Source of the DNA: Variovorax sp. V213
Lineage (GTDB): Bacteria; Pseudomonadota; Gammaproteobacteria; Burkholderiales; Burkholderiaceae_C
Direction: 5' to 3'
Length of the DNA stretch: 64,000 nt
Assembly: GCF_041154455.1 (NCBI RefSeq)
Contig: NZ_AP028664.1
Span: 683,001 to 747,000, forward strand
The translations under genes and the position numbers were made by a program. The notes below the pieces were generated by a model. The model ran no database searches. It was not told the DNA's origin and saw only the letters and a list, made by a program, of their open reading frames with translations. This document shows, one piece after another, positions 51,954 through 63,919 of this stretch. Each line of letters begins with the position of its first letter. Within the stretch, counting starts at the first letter, position 1.

Positions 51954-52952
51954 TTGAAAACCTCTGCCGACATTCGCCAGGACTTCGTGCGCAGCGTGCA
52001 GTTGCGGCACCTGCGCTGCCTGGTCGCGGTGGCGCAGGAGCGCCATCTGGCGCGCGCCGCGGAGCGGCTTTCGCTGAGCCAGCCGGCGGTCTCCAAGACC
52101 CTCTCGGAGCTCGAGGCCATCGTCGGCGCCCGCCTGGTCGAACGCAGCAAGGCCGGGCGGCGCGGCGTACAGGGGCTGGCACCGGCCGGCGAGCAGCTGC
52201 TGGCCCATGCCCTGCGCGTGCTCGAGGCGCTCGATGCCAGCGCGCAGGCGGTGGCGCCGGCCTCGGGCGAGCGGGTCGAGCGGCTGCGCATCGGCACCCT
52301 GCCGAGCGTGGGGCCGGCCCTGCTGCCCATGGCGCTCGCGCGCTTTCGCGAGCATTGGCCGTCGGTGCAGGTGGTGGTGAAGAGCGCGGCCAACCCGGTG
52401 CTGCTCGACGAGCTGCGCGCCGGGGAGCTCGACATGGTGGTGGGCCGCATCAGCGATCCGCGGCTCATGGGCGGGCTCAGCTTCGAGCTGCTCTACACCG
52501 AGCCGCTGGTGTTTGCCGTGCGCGCGGGCCATCCGCTGGTGGCCCGGTCCACCCGGACGGTGTCGGTGCAGGCGGTGCTCGACTATCCGCTGGTGGTGTA
52601 TGGCGAGGGCACGATCCCGCGCCACAACACGGAAAGTTTCTTGTCGGCGCGCGGCCTGGTGCTTCCGGCCAACGCGCTGCAGACGCTCGACGTGGCGGTG
52701 GCGCGCGGCCTGCTCGCGGTGTCCGACGCGGTCTGGATCACGCCGCTTGGCGCCGCCCGCGGCGAACTGGCGGACGAACGCCTGGTCCGGCTGCGCATCG
52801 AAACCGCCGGCACCGACGAACCCGTGGGCCTGCTGCTGCGCAGCGATGCAGAGCCCTCGGCCTTGCGTGCGGCCATGGCCGCGCTGCTCCGCGAAGGTGC
52901 CAGGCAGCAGGGCGCGCCGCCTTCGCAGCCCAGGAGAAAGCCGCAGGAGTAG
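51954..52952 (+). CDS. pcaQ: LysR-type regulator PcaQ
   Basis: The 332-residue LTTR has QLRHLRCLVAVAQERHLARAAERLSLSQPAVSKTLSELE as its HTH and an effector domain from VERLRIGTLPSVGPALLPMAL. Position, divergent from pcaHG, and PcaQ-like 'LSQPAVSKTL' and 'GTIPRHNTESFLSARGL' features support the name. It activates pcaHG with beta-carboxy-muconate or similar (family knowledge). No ATG lies near, and TTG 51954 has AAAGG upstream. Confidence 0.85.
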   Translation: MKTSADIRQDFVRSVQLRHLRCLVAVAQERHLARAAERLSLSQPAVSKTLSELEAIVGARLVERSKAGRRGVQGLAPAGEQLLAHALRVLEALDASAQAVAPASGERVERLRIGTLPSVGPALLPMALARFREHWPSVQVVVKSAANPVLLDELRAGELDMVVGRISDPRLMGGLSFELLYTEPLVFAVRAGHPLVARSTRTVSVQAVLDYPLVVYGEGTIPRHNTESFLSARGLVLPANALQTLDVAVARGLLAVSDAVWITPLGAARGELADERLVRLRIETAGTDEPVGLLLRSDAEPSALRAAMAALLREGARQQGAPPSQPRRKPQE

Positions 52953-52974
52953 CGATCCAGCCCTGCGGATGCGC

Positions 52975-53409
52975 CTAGTCTTTTGTTGCTCGTCGCTGCA
53001 CGCACGCCACGTAGCCGTCGCCGTCGGGCGGCCGGCCGGCGCGCTGGCTCTCCCACATCATCTGGCCCAGGCATTCCATGGCCTCGTGATGCGCGTCGAG
53101 CAGCGAACCGCGGCGGGCCGCCAGCAGCTCCACGGCCTGGCGGATGCCGCGCGGCTGGTCGATCGAGCATTGCTCGCTGATCGACAGATGCATCGACAGG
53201 TGGAGAAACGGATTCTCCCGGCCGTTCGAGCCGTCGTACACGCGTGCCACCGCCGCATCGGCATCGGCCAGGTCGCCGTGGTATTCGGGGTGCGCATCGA
53301 TCCATCCCGCGGCAATCGTCTCGAGCGCTTCCATCGGCAAGCCCTGGCGGTGCTTGGCGTACACATCGCAAAAGAAGCGGCGCACGTCTTCCTGGGAGGG
53401 GTTGAACAT
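52975..53409 (-). CDS. DUF1841 family protein
   Basis: The 144-residue protein begins MFNPSQEDVRRFFCDVYAKHRQG and contains HPEYHGDLAD and ENPFLHLSMHLSISEQCSIDQPRGI, the strongly conserved core of DUF1841. His/Glu-rich motifs hint at metal binding, but the function is unknown. ATG 53409 fits the family start. Widespread in betaproteobacteria, so probably core. Confidence 0.9.
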   Translation of the reverse strand: MFNPSQEDVRRFFCDVYAKHRQGLPMEALETIAAGWIDAHPEYHGDLADADAAVARVYDGSNGRENPFLHLSMHLSISEQCSIDQPRGIRQAVELLAARRGSLLDAHHEAMECLGQMMWESQRAGRPPDGDGYVACVQRRATKD

Positions 53410-53463
53410 ATCTGTTTGAAGAAGAGAAATGGAGGTCGATGTTCCGGTAGCGAGACGTTACAT

Positions 53464-53475
53464 CGTTACGTAACG
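53464..53475. promoter_or_regulatory. Palindrome upstream of the adhesin gene
   Basis: CGTTACGTAACG is a perfect 12-bp palindrome, preceded by a direct GTTACATC repeat of its left arm. With the AT-rich 53530-53560 stretch it forms the regulatory region of the adhesin operon. No known regulator assigned. Confidence 0.45.
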
Positions 53476-53651
53476 AAGTGCCAAAAGGCCGCTCCGGAGG
53501 CTTTTTTCAACGCCGGCGCGCACGCCCCGTTTTAAATAAATATCTATATGAATCAATAGCTTGCGTCATTGGATGGGCCGATATCGAAGCGCGGTAACGA
53601 ATCGGCACGCTAGTTGCCCCTGTACACGCATCTTTTGTCACAGAGGCTGTC

Positions 53652-56587
<2,936 letters not shown>

Positions 56588-56629
56588 GCAACAAAGAGGC
56601 AGTAGAGGAGAAGAAGAACGACAGCACCA

Positions 56630-56655
56630 GGGACAGGCCGGTGTCGGCCTGTCCC
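56630..56655 (+). terminator. Hairpin downstream of the adhesin
   Basis: GGGACAGGCC and GGCCTGTCCC arms around a 6-base loop. No T-run follows, so it may attenuate or protect the transcript between adhesin and lipoprotein genes. Confidence 0.55.
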
Positions 56656-56671
56656 TCGAAAGGATTTGGGT

Positions 56672-57184
56672 ATGAACAACAGCAGCAGCTATCGGATATT
56701 GACCGTCGTCGCGCTCGCGGCAAGCCTTGCCGCCTGCGGAACGGCGATCAAGAGCGGGCGCGAAGACGCTACCTACTACTACTCGAACAAGGGCACTCCG
56801 GTCGCGAAGGTGGAGCCGCCTCCGCCCGCGCCGCCGGTCGAGAACGGCCCGGTCGGCGTGGCGAGGATCGTGTATTTCGACTTCGACAAGTACGACGTCA
56901 AGCCGCAGTACCGCAGCGTGGTGGAAGCGCACGCGAACTTTCTCCGGAACCGTCCCGCGAGCAAGGTGATGATCGAAGGCCACACCGATTCGCGCGGCGG
57001 CCGCGAATACAACCTCGCGCTGGCCCAGCGCCGAGCCGAGTCCGTGCAGCGTGCGCTCACGCAGCTTGGCGTGCCGGGCGAGCGCATCGAGGCCGTCAGC
57101 TGGGGCATGGAAAAACCCGCGTCCCCCGCAACCACCGAGGAGGGCTATCAGCTCAATCGCAGAGCCGAATTCAGCTACCGCTGA
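56672..57184 (+). CDS. OmpA-family peptidoglycan-associated lipoprotein
   Basis: The 170-residue product has a lipoprotein signal (VVALAASLAACG, lipobox LAAC) and a C-terminal OmpA/Pal domain: ARIVYFDFDKYDVKPQYRSVVEAHANFL, MIEGHTDSRGGREYNLALAQRRAESVQ, and WGMEKPASPATTEEGYQLNRRAEF. It would anchor to peptidoglycan from the outer membrane. In adhesin T1SS loci such lipoproteins are often associated with the secretion apparatus. ATG 56672 has GAAAGG upstream. Confidence 0.9.
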   Translation: MNNSSSYRILTVVALAASLAACGTAIKSGREDATYYYSNKGTPVAKVEPPPPAPPVENGPVGVARIVYFDFDKYDVKPQYRSVVEAHANFLRNRPASKVMIEGHTDSRGGREYNLALAQRRAESVQRALTQLGVPGERIEAVSWGMEKPASPATTEEGYQLNRRAEFSYR

Positions 57185-57286
57185 TCCGGAGAACCGCGAT
57201 GCCTTCGAGGGGAGCTTCCGGTCCGCCACGTCAAAGCGAGAGCAGATGACGGCCGCGGCCGGGCTTCCGTATTCGATCGGGGCCGA

Positions 57287-60200
57287 ATGATGTCCTTCTC
57301 CGACCAGCTCCAGGCCTGCCACGAGCGTCTGGTCTCGGTATGTGCGGCGCTGCCGGCGCCTTATCCGGCCTTCACGCTTTTCTTCTCGGTGAGCGACGGT
57401 TCGCAGCGCGCGCACGTGGTGCACGCGCGTGCGGCCGGGTTCGAGGCCGCGTGGCGCGAAGGCGCCGAGGCCGTGGAGCGCCGGGTGCGCGAATACGGCC
57501 TGGTCTCGCCATGGCTGCGCATCGATTGGGTCGAGGGCGCAAGCCCGATGGATTGGGCGCAGTTCAAGGCGCAGCTCGCCGCCGTCAAGCGCAACTACTT
57601 TCGCCTTGGCCTGGCTTTCGACAAGAGCTTCGAGATCGCGTTCACCGAGCAGGAACTCAACGCCAACGCGATGCTGTGCGGCGACTCGACCATTGCGCAT
57701 GCGGTGGTCAATGCGCGCAACTTCGAGGTCTACGGCCAGGCGCGCTTCGCACGTGCGCCGCTGCTCGACTTGCCGGCGGACCAGCCGGTCTACCTGCTTG
57801 CGACCGCAGGTGTCTTCTGCCAATCGGACGGCGTCGTGCACAAGCTCGTCGGCACGGGGCTCGATGCCGGTCGGCGCCAGGCGCCGGCGCTCAATTCGCA
57901 GTCGGTGCTCGAACTCGTGCGCAGCGGCTCGGCTTATCTTGCGCGCCAGGTGCAGGGCGACGGGTTGTTTGCGTACGGCTACTTTCCGTGCTTCGACCGC
58001 CGCATTTCCACGTATGACGTGTCGCGCCACGCGGGTGCGCTCCACGCCATGATCGAGGCGTGGGAGCTCACGCGGGACGACAAGCTGCGTGCTGCCATCG
58101 ACCACGCGCTCGACTATCTCGCGAATTCGCTCATACGCCACTACAGGCTCGCGGACGGCACCCAGCTCGCCTTCCTCATCGACACTGGTGAAGAAATCAG
58201 GCTGGGCGGCAATGCCGCCTGCGTGCTCGCGCTGGTGAAGTATTGCGAGACGATGGACACGCGCGACTGGTTGCCGTTGCTGGAGAAATTGGCGCTGGGC
58301 ATCGCATGGCTGCAGGACGCCGCCACGGGCCGTTTCAACCACGTGCTTCATGCCGCCGACCTGCAGCTGAAGCAGGCCTCGCACGCTGTCTTCCATGACG
58401 GCCAGGCGACCGTCGGCCTCATGCGCCTGTACGACCTCACGCGCGATGCCAGATGGCTGGTGGTGGTCGAGAAGGCCTTCGACCATTTCATTGCGAGCCA
58501 GCACTGGCAGGCGCACGACCACTGGCTGAGCTGCTGCGTCAACGAACTCACGCGCTGGAGCCCGCAGGAAAAGTACTTTCGCTTCGGCCTGCAGAACGTG
58601 GCCGGGTACCTGGACTTCGTGCTCGACCGCAAGACCACCTTTCCCACGCTGCTCGAGCTCATGCTGGCGGCGCAGCAGATGCTCCAGCGGCTCGAGGGCA
58701 TGCCCGCAATGCGGCACCTGCTCGACGAGCTCGACACGGAGAAGTTCTACCGCGCGCTCGAGTACCGCGCCCACTATCTGCAGAACGGCTTCTTCTGGCC
58801 CGAGATGGCGATGTACTTCCGGCGGCCGTCCACCATCGCCGGCGCGTTCTTCATCCGGCATCACGCGTTCCGCGTGCGCATCGACGACGTGGCGCAGTAT
58901 GTGTCCGGCTTCGTGGCCTATCACCGCTACCTGCTGGAGCGGCGAGCCTTGCCCGGTGCCGGCAGCGTGAAAGACGACGGCGCTCCCTGGACCGCGAGCG
59001 AAATGGCGCGCGTGACCAGCGGCGAATGGGTGGTCAGGCCGGACGATGGCTGGCGCGCCGGCGGCGTGGCGCAACGCTCCTTCCTGCGCAAGGGGCGGGT
59101 GGTGTTCGAGCACCAGGCACGGCCCGCCAGGGCGCCGCTGGCCGCCGTGGCGCTCAAGGGCGTGTTGCAGCCTGCGGCCGCCGTGCTGTGCGCCGACGCC
59201 GCACCGCATCTGGACAAGCGGGTGCCCGTGCTCCAGGTTGCCAACGTGCAGCAGGCCGTGCTGGCATTGGGCGCGCATGCGCGCACCGAGTTCGGCGGGC
59301 GTGTCTGCGGCGTGCTGGGCAGTGGCGCCGGCAGCAGCACCGTGGCCGCGATGCTGGCCGAGACCCTGGCGGTGTGGGGCGAAGTCGGCCGGCCCGAGGG
59401 CAACGTCAGCCTCCCCTCGGGCCTCGCCTGGAACCTGACCTGCATGCCGCGGCACGCGGCCTATTGGGTGTTGGAGATGGGCTCGCCGCACATCCTCGCG
59501 TCGACGCAACTGGTGCGGCCGATGGTGACGGTGGTGACGGGGCTTTCATCCGCTTCGCAGAAACACCGCGGACCCTCGGAGGCCGCCGCGCGCCTGGACA
59601 GCCACATCTTCGAAGGCATGGCACCTGGCGACACTGCCGTCTTGAACCGCGACCTTCCCGAGTTCGCGACCTTTGCCGAGGCCGCGATGGCGCAACAGCT
59701 CCAGATCGTGACCTATGGCGAGCACAAGGGCGCCGACATGCGGCTGCTCGCGTTCGATCACGGCGAGGTCCAGGCCCTTGTGCTCGGCGAGCCATTCCAG
59801 CTTCGCCTCAATGCGCCGGGGCGACACATGGGCGCCAGCGCGGTGGCCGCTCTGGCCGCGTTGCAGGCGATGCGCCTGAAGCTGTCTGCCGCAGTCGAGC
59901 CCTTCGCGCGCTTCGAGCCGCCGGGCGGGCGTGGCGCGCTGCACACCATCCACATCGGCGGCGGCAGCTTCAAGCTGATCGACGAGACCTACGACGCCAA
60001 CCCGAGCTCGATGCGTGCCGCGCTCGAGCTGTTGTCGCAGGCGCCCTGCGAGCCGGCGCGGCGCGTGGCGATTCTTGGTGACATGCAGGAGCTCGGTCCG
60101 GCCGCGCAGCGGCATCACCTCGAGCTCGAGCCGGAACTGCTCGCATCGCAGCCTGACCGCGTGCTGCTGTGCGGCCCGCTCATGCGTGCGCTGCACGCGC

Positions 60201-60358
60201 GCATCCGCACCAAGGTCAGGTCGCACTGGTTCGTCGATGTGTCCGACCTGTCGACCGCGCTCGGGGGCCTGCTGCAGCCGGGCGACTGGGTGCTGGCCAA
60301 GAGTTCCGCTGGCGTCGGCCTGTCCCGGCTGGCCCGTGTATTGAAAGCATTGCCATGA
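57287..60358 (+). CDS. Fusion of an epimerase-like helical region with a MurF-like ligase domain
   Basis: The 1023-residue protein has three parts. Residues 1-190 are an alpha/beta region I do not recognise (FRLGLAFDKSFEIAFTEQELNANAMLCG). Residues 200-560 are a helical, His/Trp-rich region with (alpha/alpha)6-barrel character (RHAGALHAMIEAWELTRDD, GGNAACVLALVKY, HAVFHDGQATVGLMRLYDL) like AGE/C5-epimerase or glycosidase folds. Residues 620-1023 follow the MurF order: GVLGSGAGSSTVAAMLAE (P-loop), VLEMGSPH, NAPGRHMGASAVAALAA, ETYDANPSSMRAALELL, ILGDMQELGP. The P-loop lacks the GKT/S lysine. Mur ligases join amino acids to nucleotide sugars. In an adhesin locus this suggests an unusual amide-forming or carrier-binding step (inference). 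No signal peptide, so cytoplasmic. Confidence 0.7.
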   Translation: MMSFSDQLQACHERLVSVCAALPAPYPAFTLFFSVSDGSQRAHVVHARAAGFEAAWREGAEAVERRVREYGLVSPWLRIDWVEGASPMDWAQFKAQLAAVKRNYFRLGLAFDKSFEIAFTEQELNANAMLCGDSTIAHAVVNARNFEVYGQARFARAPLLDLPADQPVYLLATAGVFCQSDGVVHKLVGTGLDAGRRQAPALNSQSVLELVRSGSAYLARQVQGDGLFAYGYFPCFDRRISTYDVSRHAGALHAMIEAWELTRDDKLRAAIDHALDYLANSLIRHYRLADGTQLAFLIDTGEEIRLGGNAACVLALVKYCETMDTRDWLPLLEKLALGIAWLQDAATGRFNHVLHAADLQLKQASHAVFHDGQATVGLMRLYDLTRDARWLVVVEKAFDHFIASQHWQAHDHWLSCCVNELTRWSPQEKYFRFGLQNVAGYLDFVLDRKTTFPTLLELMLAAQQMLQRLEGMPAMRHLLDELDTEKFYRALEYRAHYLQNGFFWPEMAMYFRRPSTIAGAFFIRHHAFRVRIDDVAQYVSGFVAYHRYLLERRALPGAGSVKDDGAPWTASEMARVTSGEWVVRPDDGWRAGGVAQRSFLRKGRVVFEHQARPARAPLAAVALKGVLQPAAAVLCADAAPHLDKRVPVLQVANVQQAVLALGAHARTEFGGRVCGVLGSGAGSSTVAAMLAETLAVWGEVGRPEGNVSLPSGLAWNLTCMPRHAAYWVLEMGSPHILASTQLVRPMVTVVTGLSSASQKHRGPSEAAARLDSHIFEGMAPGDTAVLNRDLPEFATFAEAAMAQQLQIVTYGEHKGADMRLLAFDHGEVQALVLGEPFQLRLNAPGRHMGASAVAALAALQAMRLKLSAAVEPFARFEPPGGRGALHTIHIGGGSFKLIDETYDANPSSMRAALELLSQAPCEPARRVAILGDMQELGPAAQRHHLELEPELLASQPDRVLLCGPLMRALHARIRTKVRSHWFVDVSDLSTALGGLLQPGDWVLAKSSAGVGLSRLARVLKALP

Positions 60359-60642
60359 AATTGAACGCGCCCCTGCCCCTGTTCTTCGAGCCAAAGGCAG
60401 CGCCGCCGGGCCGCTGGTGGCTGGGCTGGCTGCAACTGCTTTGCGCATGGCTGCTTTGCATGCTGCTGTGCGCCAACGTCGCCCTGGTATTGGCCAAGGG
60501 ATGGCCGCTGGACGAGGCCCGGCCGCAAGCGAAAGCACCGGCCGGTTGTGCGCATGCCGAAGCCATCGCCGAACAAGCCGCGGGCAGTAGCGAGGCATCT
60601 GCCGCGAAGCTGCGGCGGGCGCCCCGATGCAGCGGCGCGTAA
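60355..60642 (+). CDS. Small single-pass membrane protein, 95 aa
   Basis: ATG 60355 overlaps the preceding stop (ATGA). One hydrophobic helix (about 23-48, WLGWLQLLCAWLLCMLLCANVALVLA) is flanked by a Pro-rich N-terminus and an Ala-rich charged tail. No family. Coupled to the MurF-like gene, so probably a partner in the same step. Confidence 0.6.
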   Translation: MKLNAPLPLFFEPKAAPPGRWWLGWLQLLCAWLLCMLLCANVALVLAKGWPLDEARPQAKAPAGCAHAEAIAEQAAGSSEASAAKLRRAPRCSGA

Positions 60643-60658
60643 CGTGATATTTTGCCTA

Positions 60659-60699
60659 GTAACAGTTGGGTAACAGTTGATAATGACGCAGGCGTCATT
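60659..60699. promoter_or_regulatory. Repeats and palindrome before the T1SS ABC gene
   Basis: GTAACAGTTG occurs twice (60659-60668, 60670-60679), followed by the 18-bp dyad AATGACGC-AG-GCGTCATT (60682-60699). This non-coding patch lies between the membrane-protein gene and the ABC exporter, and marks a second regulatory region inside the locus. Confidence 0.5.
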
Positions 60700-60722
60700 G
60701 CCGAACGGATCGGCCTCTTCCC

Positions 60723-62564
60723 ATGATCAAGTTTCTCTTGCCCAGCCAGCTGGTGGCCGAAATGCCCGAGGAGCCCGGTGCCAGTCCGTACGCGGGTGCG
60801 CTGCACACCGCGTTCCGGGCTGCCTATCCGTTGGTGAAGAGCGCGGCATGGCGTTCGCTGCCCATCAGCCTGTTCGGCCTGCTGCCTTCGATTTTTCTGC
60901 TGCAGGTCTACGACCGCGTGCTGTCGCGCAGCGGCGTCTCGACGCTGGCCGCGCTGGTGAGCGGCATCCTGTTTTTTCTCTGCATCGAGTTCTGGCTGCG
61001 CACGCGGCGCTCGCGCCTGCTGCGCAACGCGGGCGCCATCATCGACCACGGCGTTTCGGGGGCGCTGCTCCATTCGATGCTGAACCGCCCGCTTCGTGCG
61101 CTCGAGGCGCGTCCGGCCTCGATCTGGCACCAGTACTTCCGCGACGTGGCCTCGGTGCGCGGCACCGTCACCGGCGGCCTGGCGCAATCGATCTTCGACC
61201 TGCCGATGGCGATCTTCGCGCTGGTGGTGATCGGCATCGTGGCCTTGCCCGTGCTGCCGGTGGTGGCGCTGTTCCTTGCCATCATGGCGTTCCTGGCCTG
61301 GTGGTGGGCCGACGAGGTGCGCACCGGCCGCGTCGAGGAAGTGCAGCGCGGCCGCGGGCTCGACCGCATGACCTCGGAAATCTGCAACGCGCGCGAAACG
61401 CTCAAGACGCAGGCAAACGACGGACCGACCATCGAGATGTGGCGCCAGACCTATAACGCCTGGCTGGGCGAAAGCTTCAGCAAGAACGGCCAGATCGAAA
61501 GCGCGCGCGACGGCACCACAGTGCTGCTGACGGTGTTCTCGGTCATCGTGGTGAGCGTGGGCGCTGTGTCGGTCATGGAGCAATGGATGACGGTCGGCGG
61601 GCTGGTCGCCTCGAACATGCTGGCGCTCAAGGCACTGCAGCCTGTGGCCGGGCTGGTGTCGAGCTGGCGTTCTCTGGCCGCCGCGAAGGAAGCGGCAAAG
61701 CGGCTCGAAAAGGTGCTCTGCGAGCCGGTCGAAAAGCCGCCCTCGGGCATGACGCTGCCGCAACCGCTCGGCCGTGTCACGCTGAAGGACGTGAGCTTCA
61801 GCTTCACGGAAGGTGCGCAGAAACCGGTGCTTGAGAACGTCGATCTCGACATCGGGCCGGGCGGCCTTCATGTGATCGTCGGGCGCAACGGCGCCGGCAA
61901 GTCGACGCTGGTCAAGCTGCTCTCGGGCCTGTACACGCCCACGCGCGGCGTCATCAGCATCGGCGAATACGATCTTTCGCAGTTCGGGCGCGAAGAGCTC
62001 TCGCGCTGGATCAGCTATCTCTCGCAGGAGGTCTACTGGTTTGGCGGGCCGCTGATCGACACCATGCGCCGCACCGCTCCCGGCCAGAGCGACGAGCAGG
62101 TGGTGGCGGCCTGCAGGCTTTCGGGCGCGCACGACTTCATCTCGCGGCTGCCCGACGGCTACCGCACCGTGGTCGGCGAGGGCGGCACCGGTTTCTCGGT
62201 GGGTGAGCGGCGCAAGCTCGCGCTGGCCATGAGCTTCCTGCGCAAGCCTTCGGTGCTGGTGCTCGACGAGCCAAGCAACGACCTCGACTTCCAGAGCGAA
62301 CGCACGCTCCTCGCCACGCTGCTTGCGGTGGCCAAGGTGCGCACCGTGGTGGTGGTCACGCACTCGCTGCGCATCGTCTCGGCAGCCACCGTGGTCTATC
62401 ACGTGACGGGGCAGGGCAATGTCGAACAGGGAACGGCGGCCGTCATGGTGCCGAAGCTGTTCGGGGTCAAGAAGGCCTTGGTGGCCTTGGGCGATTCCGC
62501 CGTCAGCGGCGACGATGCCGAGGCGCTGCCGCAGGGCAACGCCGCGAACCGTTCCATGGCTTGA
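60723..62564 (+). CDS. Type I secretion ABC transporter (permease-ATPase)
   Basis: The 613-residue half-transporter has an N-terminal region without a C39 peptidase, six helices (about 45-310) with LQVYDRVLSRSGVSTLAALVSG, the PrtD/LapB-type entry, and an ATPase domain with Walker A GRNGAGKST, Q-loop YLSQEVYW, Walker B VLVLDEPSNDLD and H-loop VTHSLRI. The signature motif reads FSVGERR instead of LSGGQ, an unusual substitution. It exports the adhesin with the HlyD protein and an outer-membrane channel. It resembles the LapB/PrtD group rather than HlyB. Confidence 0.88.
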   Translation: MIKFLLPSQLVAEMPEEPGASPYAGALHTAFRAAYPLVKSAAWRSLPISLFGLLPSIFLLQVYDRVLSRSGVSTLAALVSGILFFLCIEFWLRTRRSRLLRNAGAIIDHGVSGALLHSMLNRPLRALEARPASIWHQYFRDVASVRGTVTGGLAQSIFDLPMAIFALVVIGIVALPVLPVVALFLAIMAFLAWWWADEVRTGRVEEVQRGRGLDRMTSEICNARETLKTQANDGPTIEMWRQTYNAWLGESFSKNGQIESARDGTTVLLTVFSVIVVSVGAVSVMEQWMTVGGLVASNMLALKALQPVAGLVSSWRSLAAAKEAAKRLEKVLCEPVEKPPSGMTLPQPLGRVTLKDVSFSFTEGAQKPVLENVDLDIGPGGLHVIVGRNGAGKSTLVKLLSGLYTPTRGVISIGEYDLSQFGREELSRWISYLSQEVYWFGGPLIDTMRRTAPGQSDEQVVAACRLSGAHDFISRLPDGYRTVVGEGGTGFSVGERRKLALAMSFLRKPSVLVLDEPSNDLDFQSERTLLATLLAVAKVRTVVVVTHSLRIVSAATVVYHVTGQGNVEQGTAAVMVPKLFGVKKALVALGDSAVSGDDAEALPQGNAANRSMA

Positions 62565-63919
62565 GCCCATCGATTGAAGACAAGAGCAACGGGGACCGCG
62601 AATTGAAATCAGACCTGCCGCAGATACTTCAGGACGAAGACCAGAGGCGCGCGGCGCATGCATCGCCCGAGGGCAGGCGCCGCCAGTGGGTGATCGGCGG
62701 CGTGGTCGCGGTGCTGGCCGTGGTCGGCCTGGGCTTTCCCATGGAGACCGTGGTGGTGGCGCCCGGCCGCGTGATTCCATCGGACCGCGTCAAGTCGATC
62801 CAGCATCTGGAAGGCGGCATTGTCAGCAACGTGCTGGTGAAGGAAGGCGACCGCGTGAAGCAGGGCCAGTCGCTGGTCGAGATCGACCTTGGCGGCAGCG
62901 GCCTCAACCTCGAAGAACTCACCGCGCGGCATGCCGCCACGCTGGCCACCCGCGTCCGGCTCATGGCCGAGAGCCGCGGCCAGGCCCTCAGGCGCGAGAG
63001 CTTTGCCGCCGACATCGACGCGAGTGTGCTGGAAGGCGAAGCCGGCGCGTACGAAGCGCGCGCGCTCGAGCAGCGCGGCGTGATGGCAGGCGCGGTGTCG
63101 GGCCTGGAACAGGCACGCAGCAAGCAACTCGAGCAGCAGGCCAAGGTGAAAGGCCTCAACGACCGCCTGGCGCTGATGCAGAAGGAACTTGAAATCTCGG
63201 AGCAGCTGCTGAGCGAAAAGCTGGTCGGACAGGTCGAGGTGCTGGAGAAGCGCAGGCAGGTCGAGGGCGTGCGAAGCGAGCTGGCGGTGGCGCGCCAGGG
63301 CGCCATCTCGGCCAGCGCGGCCATCACCGAGGCGCAGGCCAAGATGGCCGAGGCCGAAGGTCGATTCCGGCGCCGCGCATCGGACGAACTCGCGACCGTG
63401 GAGCGCCAGTTCGCGAGCCTGAGCGAAGACCTGGCGCGCGCACGCACGCAGCGCTCCCGCACGATCGTGAAGGCCCCTGCCGACGGCATCGTCAAGGGGC
63501 TGCGCAGCGGCAGCCCGGGCTGGGTCATCAAGCCCGGCGAAGCCATCATGGAAGTGGTGCCCGACAAGGACGAGGTCATGATCGAGGCGCGCCTGAACCC
63601 GAACGACCGCGGCTTTGTCGAGGTGGGCCAGGCGGCTCGCGTGAAGGTCACGGCCTACGATTACCTTCGCTACGGCGCCGTCGAAGGCAAGGTCACGCTG
63701 GTGGCCGCCGATGCCGACCGCGACCCGGCCATTGCCAACGCGGCACCCTACTACCGCATCCTGATCAGCACCGGGCAGGCCTATGTGGGGCAGCCGGAGA
63801 ACCGCATCACCGCCGGCATGGAATCCGAGGTCGACCTGAAGGTGGGGACCGATCCGTTCATCTGGTACATCCTTCGTCCGGTGCTCAAGCTGCGGCGCGA
63901 AGCCTTCCGCGAACCATGA
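62561..63919 (+). CDS. HlyD-family membrane fusion protein
   Basis: The 452-residue periplasmic adaptor has a cytoplasmic tail, one transmembrane helix (about 42-62, VIGGVVAVLAVVGLGFPMETVVV), a lipoyl/barrel-sandwich half (APGRVIPSDRVKSIQHLEGGIVSNVLVKEGDRVKQGQ), a long coiled-coil (about 120-300), and the returning half ending in APADGIVKGLRSGSPGWVIKPGEAIMEVVP and the beta-barrel. It links the ABC exporter to the outer-membrane channel. TTG 62561 overlaps the exporter stop. Later TTG starts at 62573 and 62603 are possible. Confidence 0.87.
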   Translation: MSPSIEDKSNGDRELKSDLPQILQDEDQRRAAHASPEGRRRQWVIGGVVAVLAVVGLGFPMETVVVAPGRVIPSDRVKSIQHLEGGIVSNVLVKEGDRVKQGQSLVEIDLGGSGLNLEELTARHAATLATRVRLMAESRGQALRRESFAADIDASVLEGEAGAYEARALEQRGVMAGAVSGLEQARSKQLEQQAKVKGLNDRLALMQKELEISEQLLSEKLVGQVEVLEKRRQVEGVRSELAVARQGAISASAAITEAQAKMAEAEGRFRRRASDELATVERQFASLSEDLARARTQRSRTIVKAPADGIVKGLRSGSPGWVIKPGEAIMEVVPDKDEVMIEARLNPNDRGFVEVGQAARVKVTAYDYLRYGAVEGKVTLVAADADRDPAIANAAPYYRILISTGQAYVGQPENRITAGMESEVDLKVGTDPFIWYILRPVLKLRREAFREP

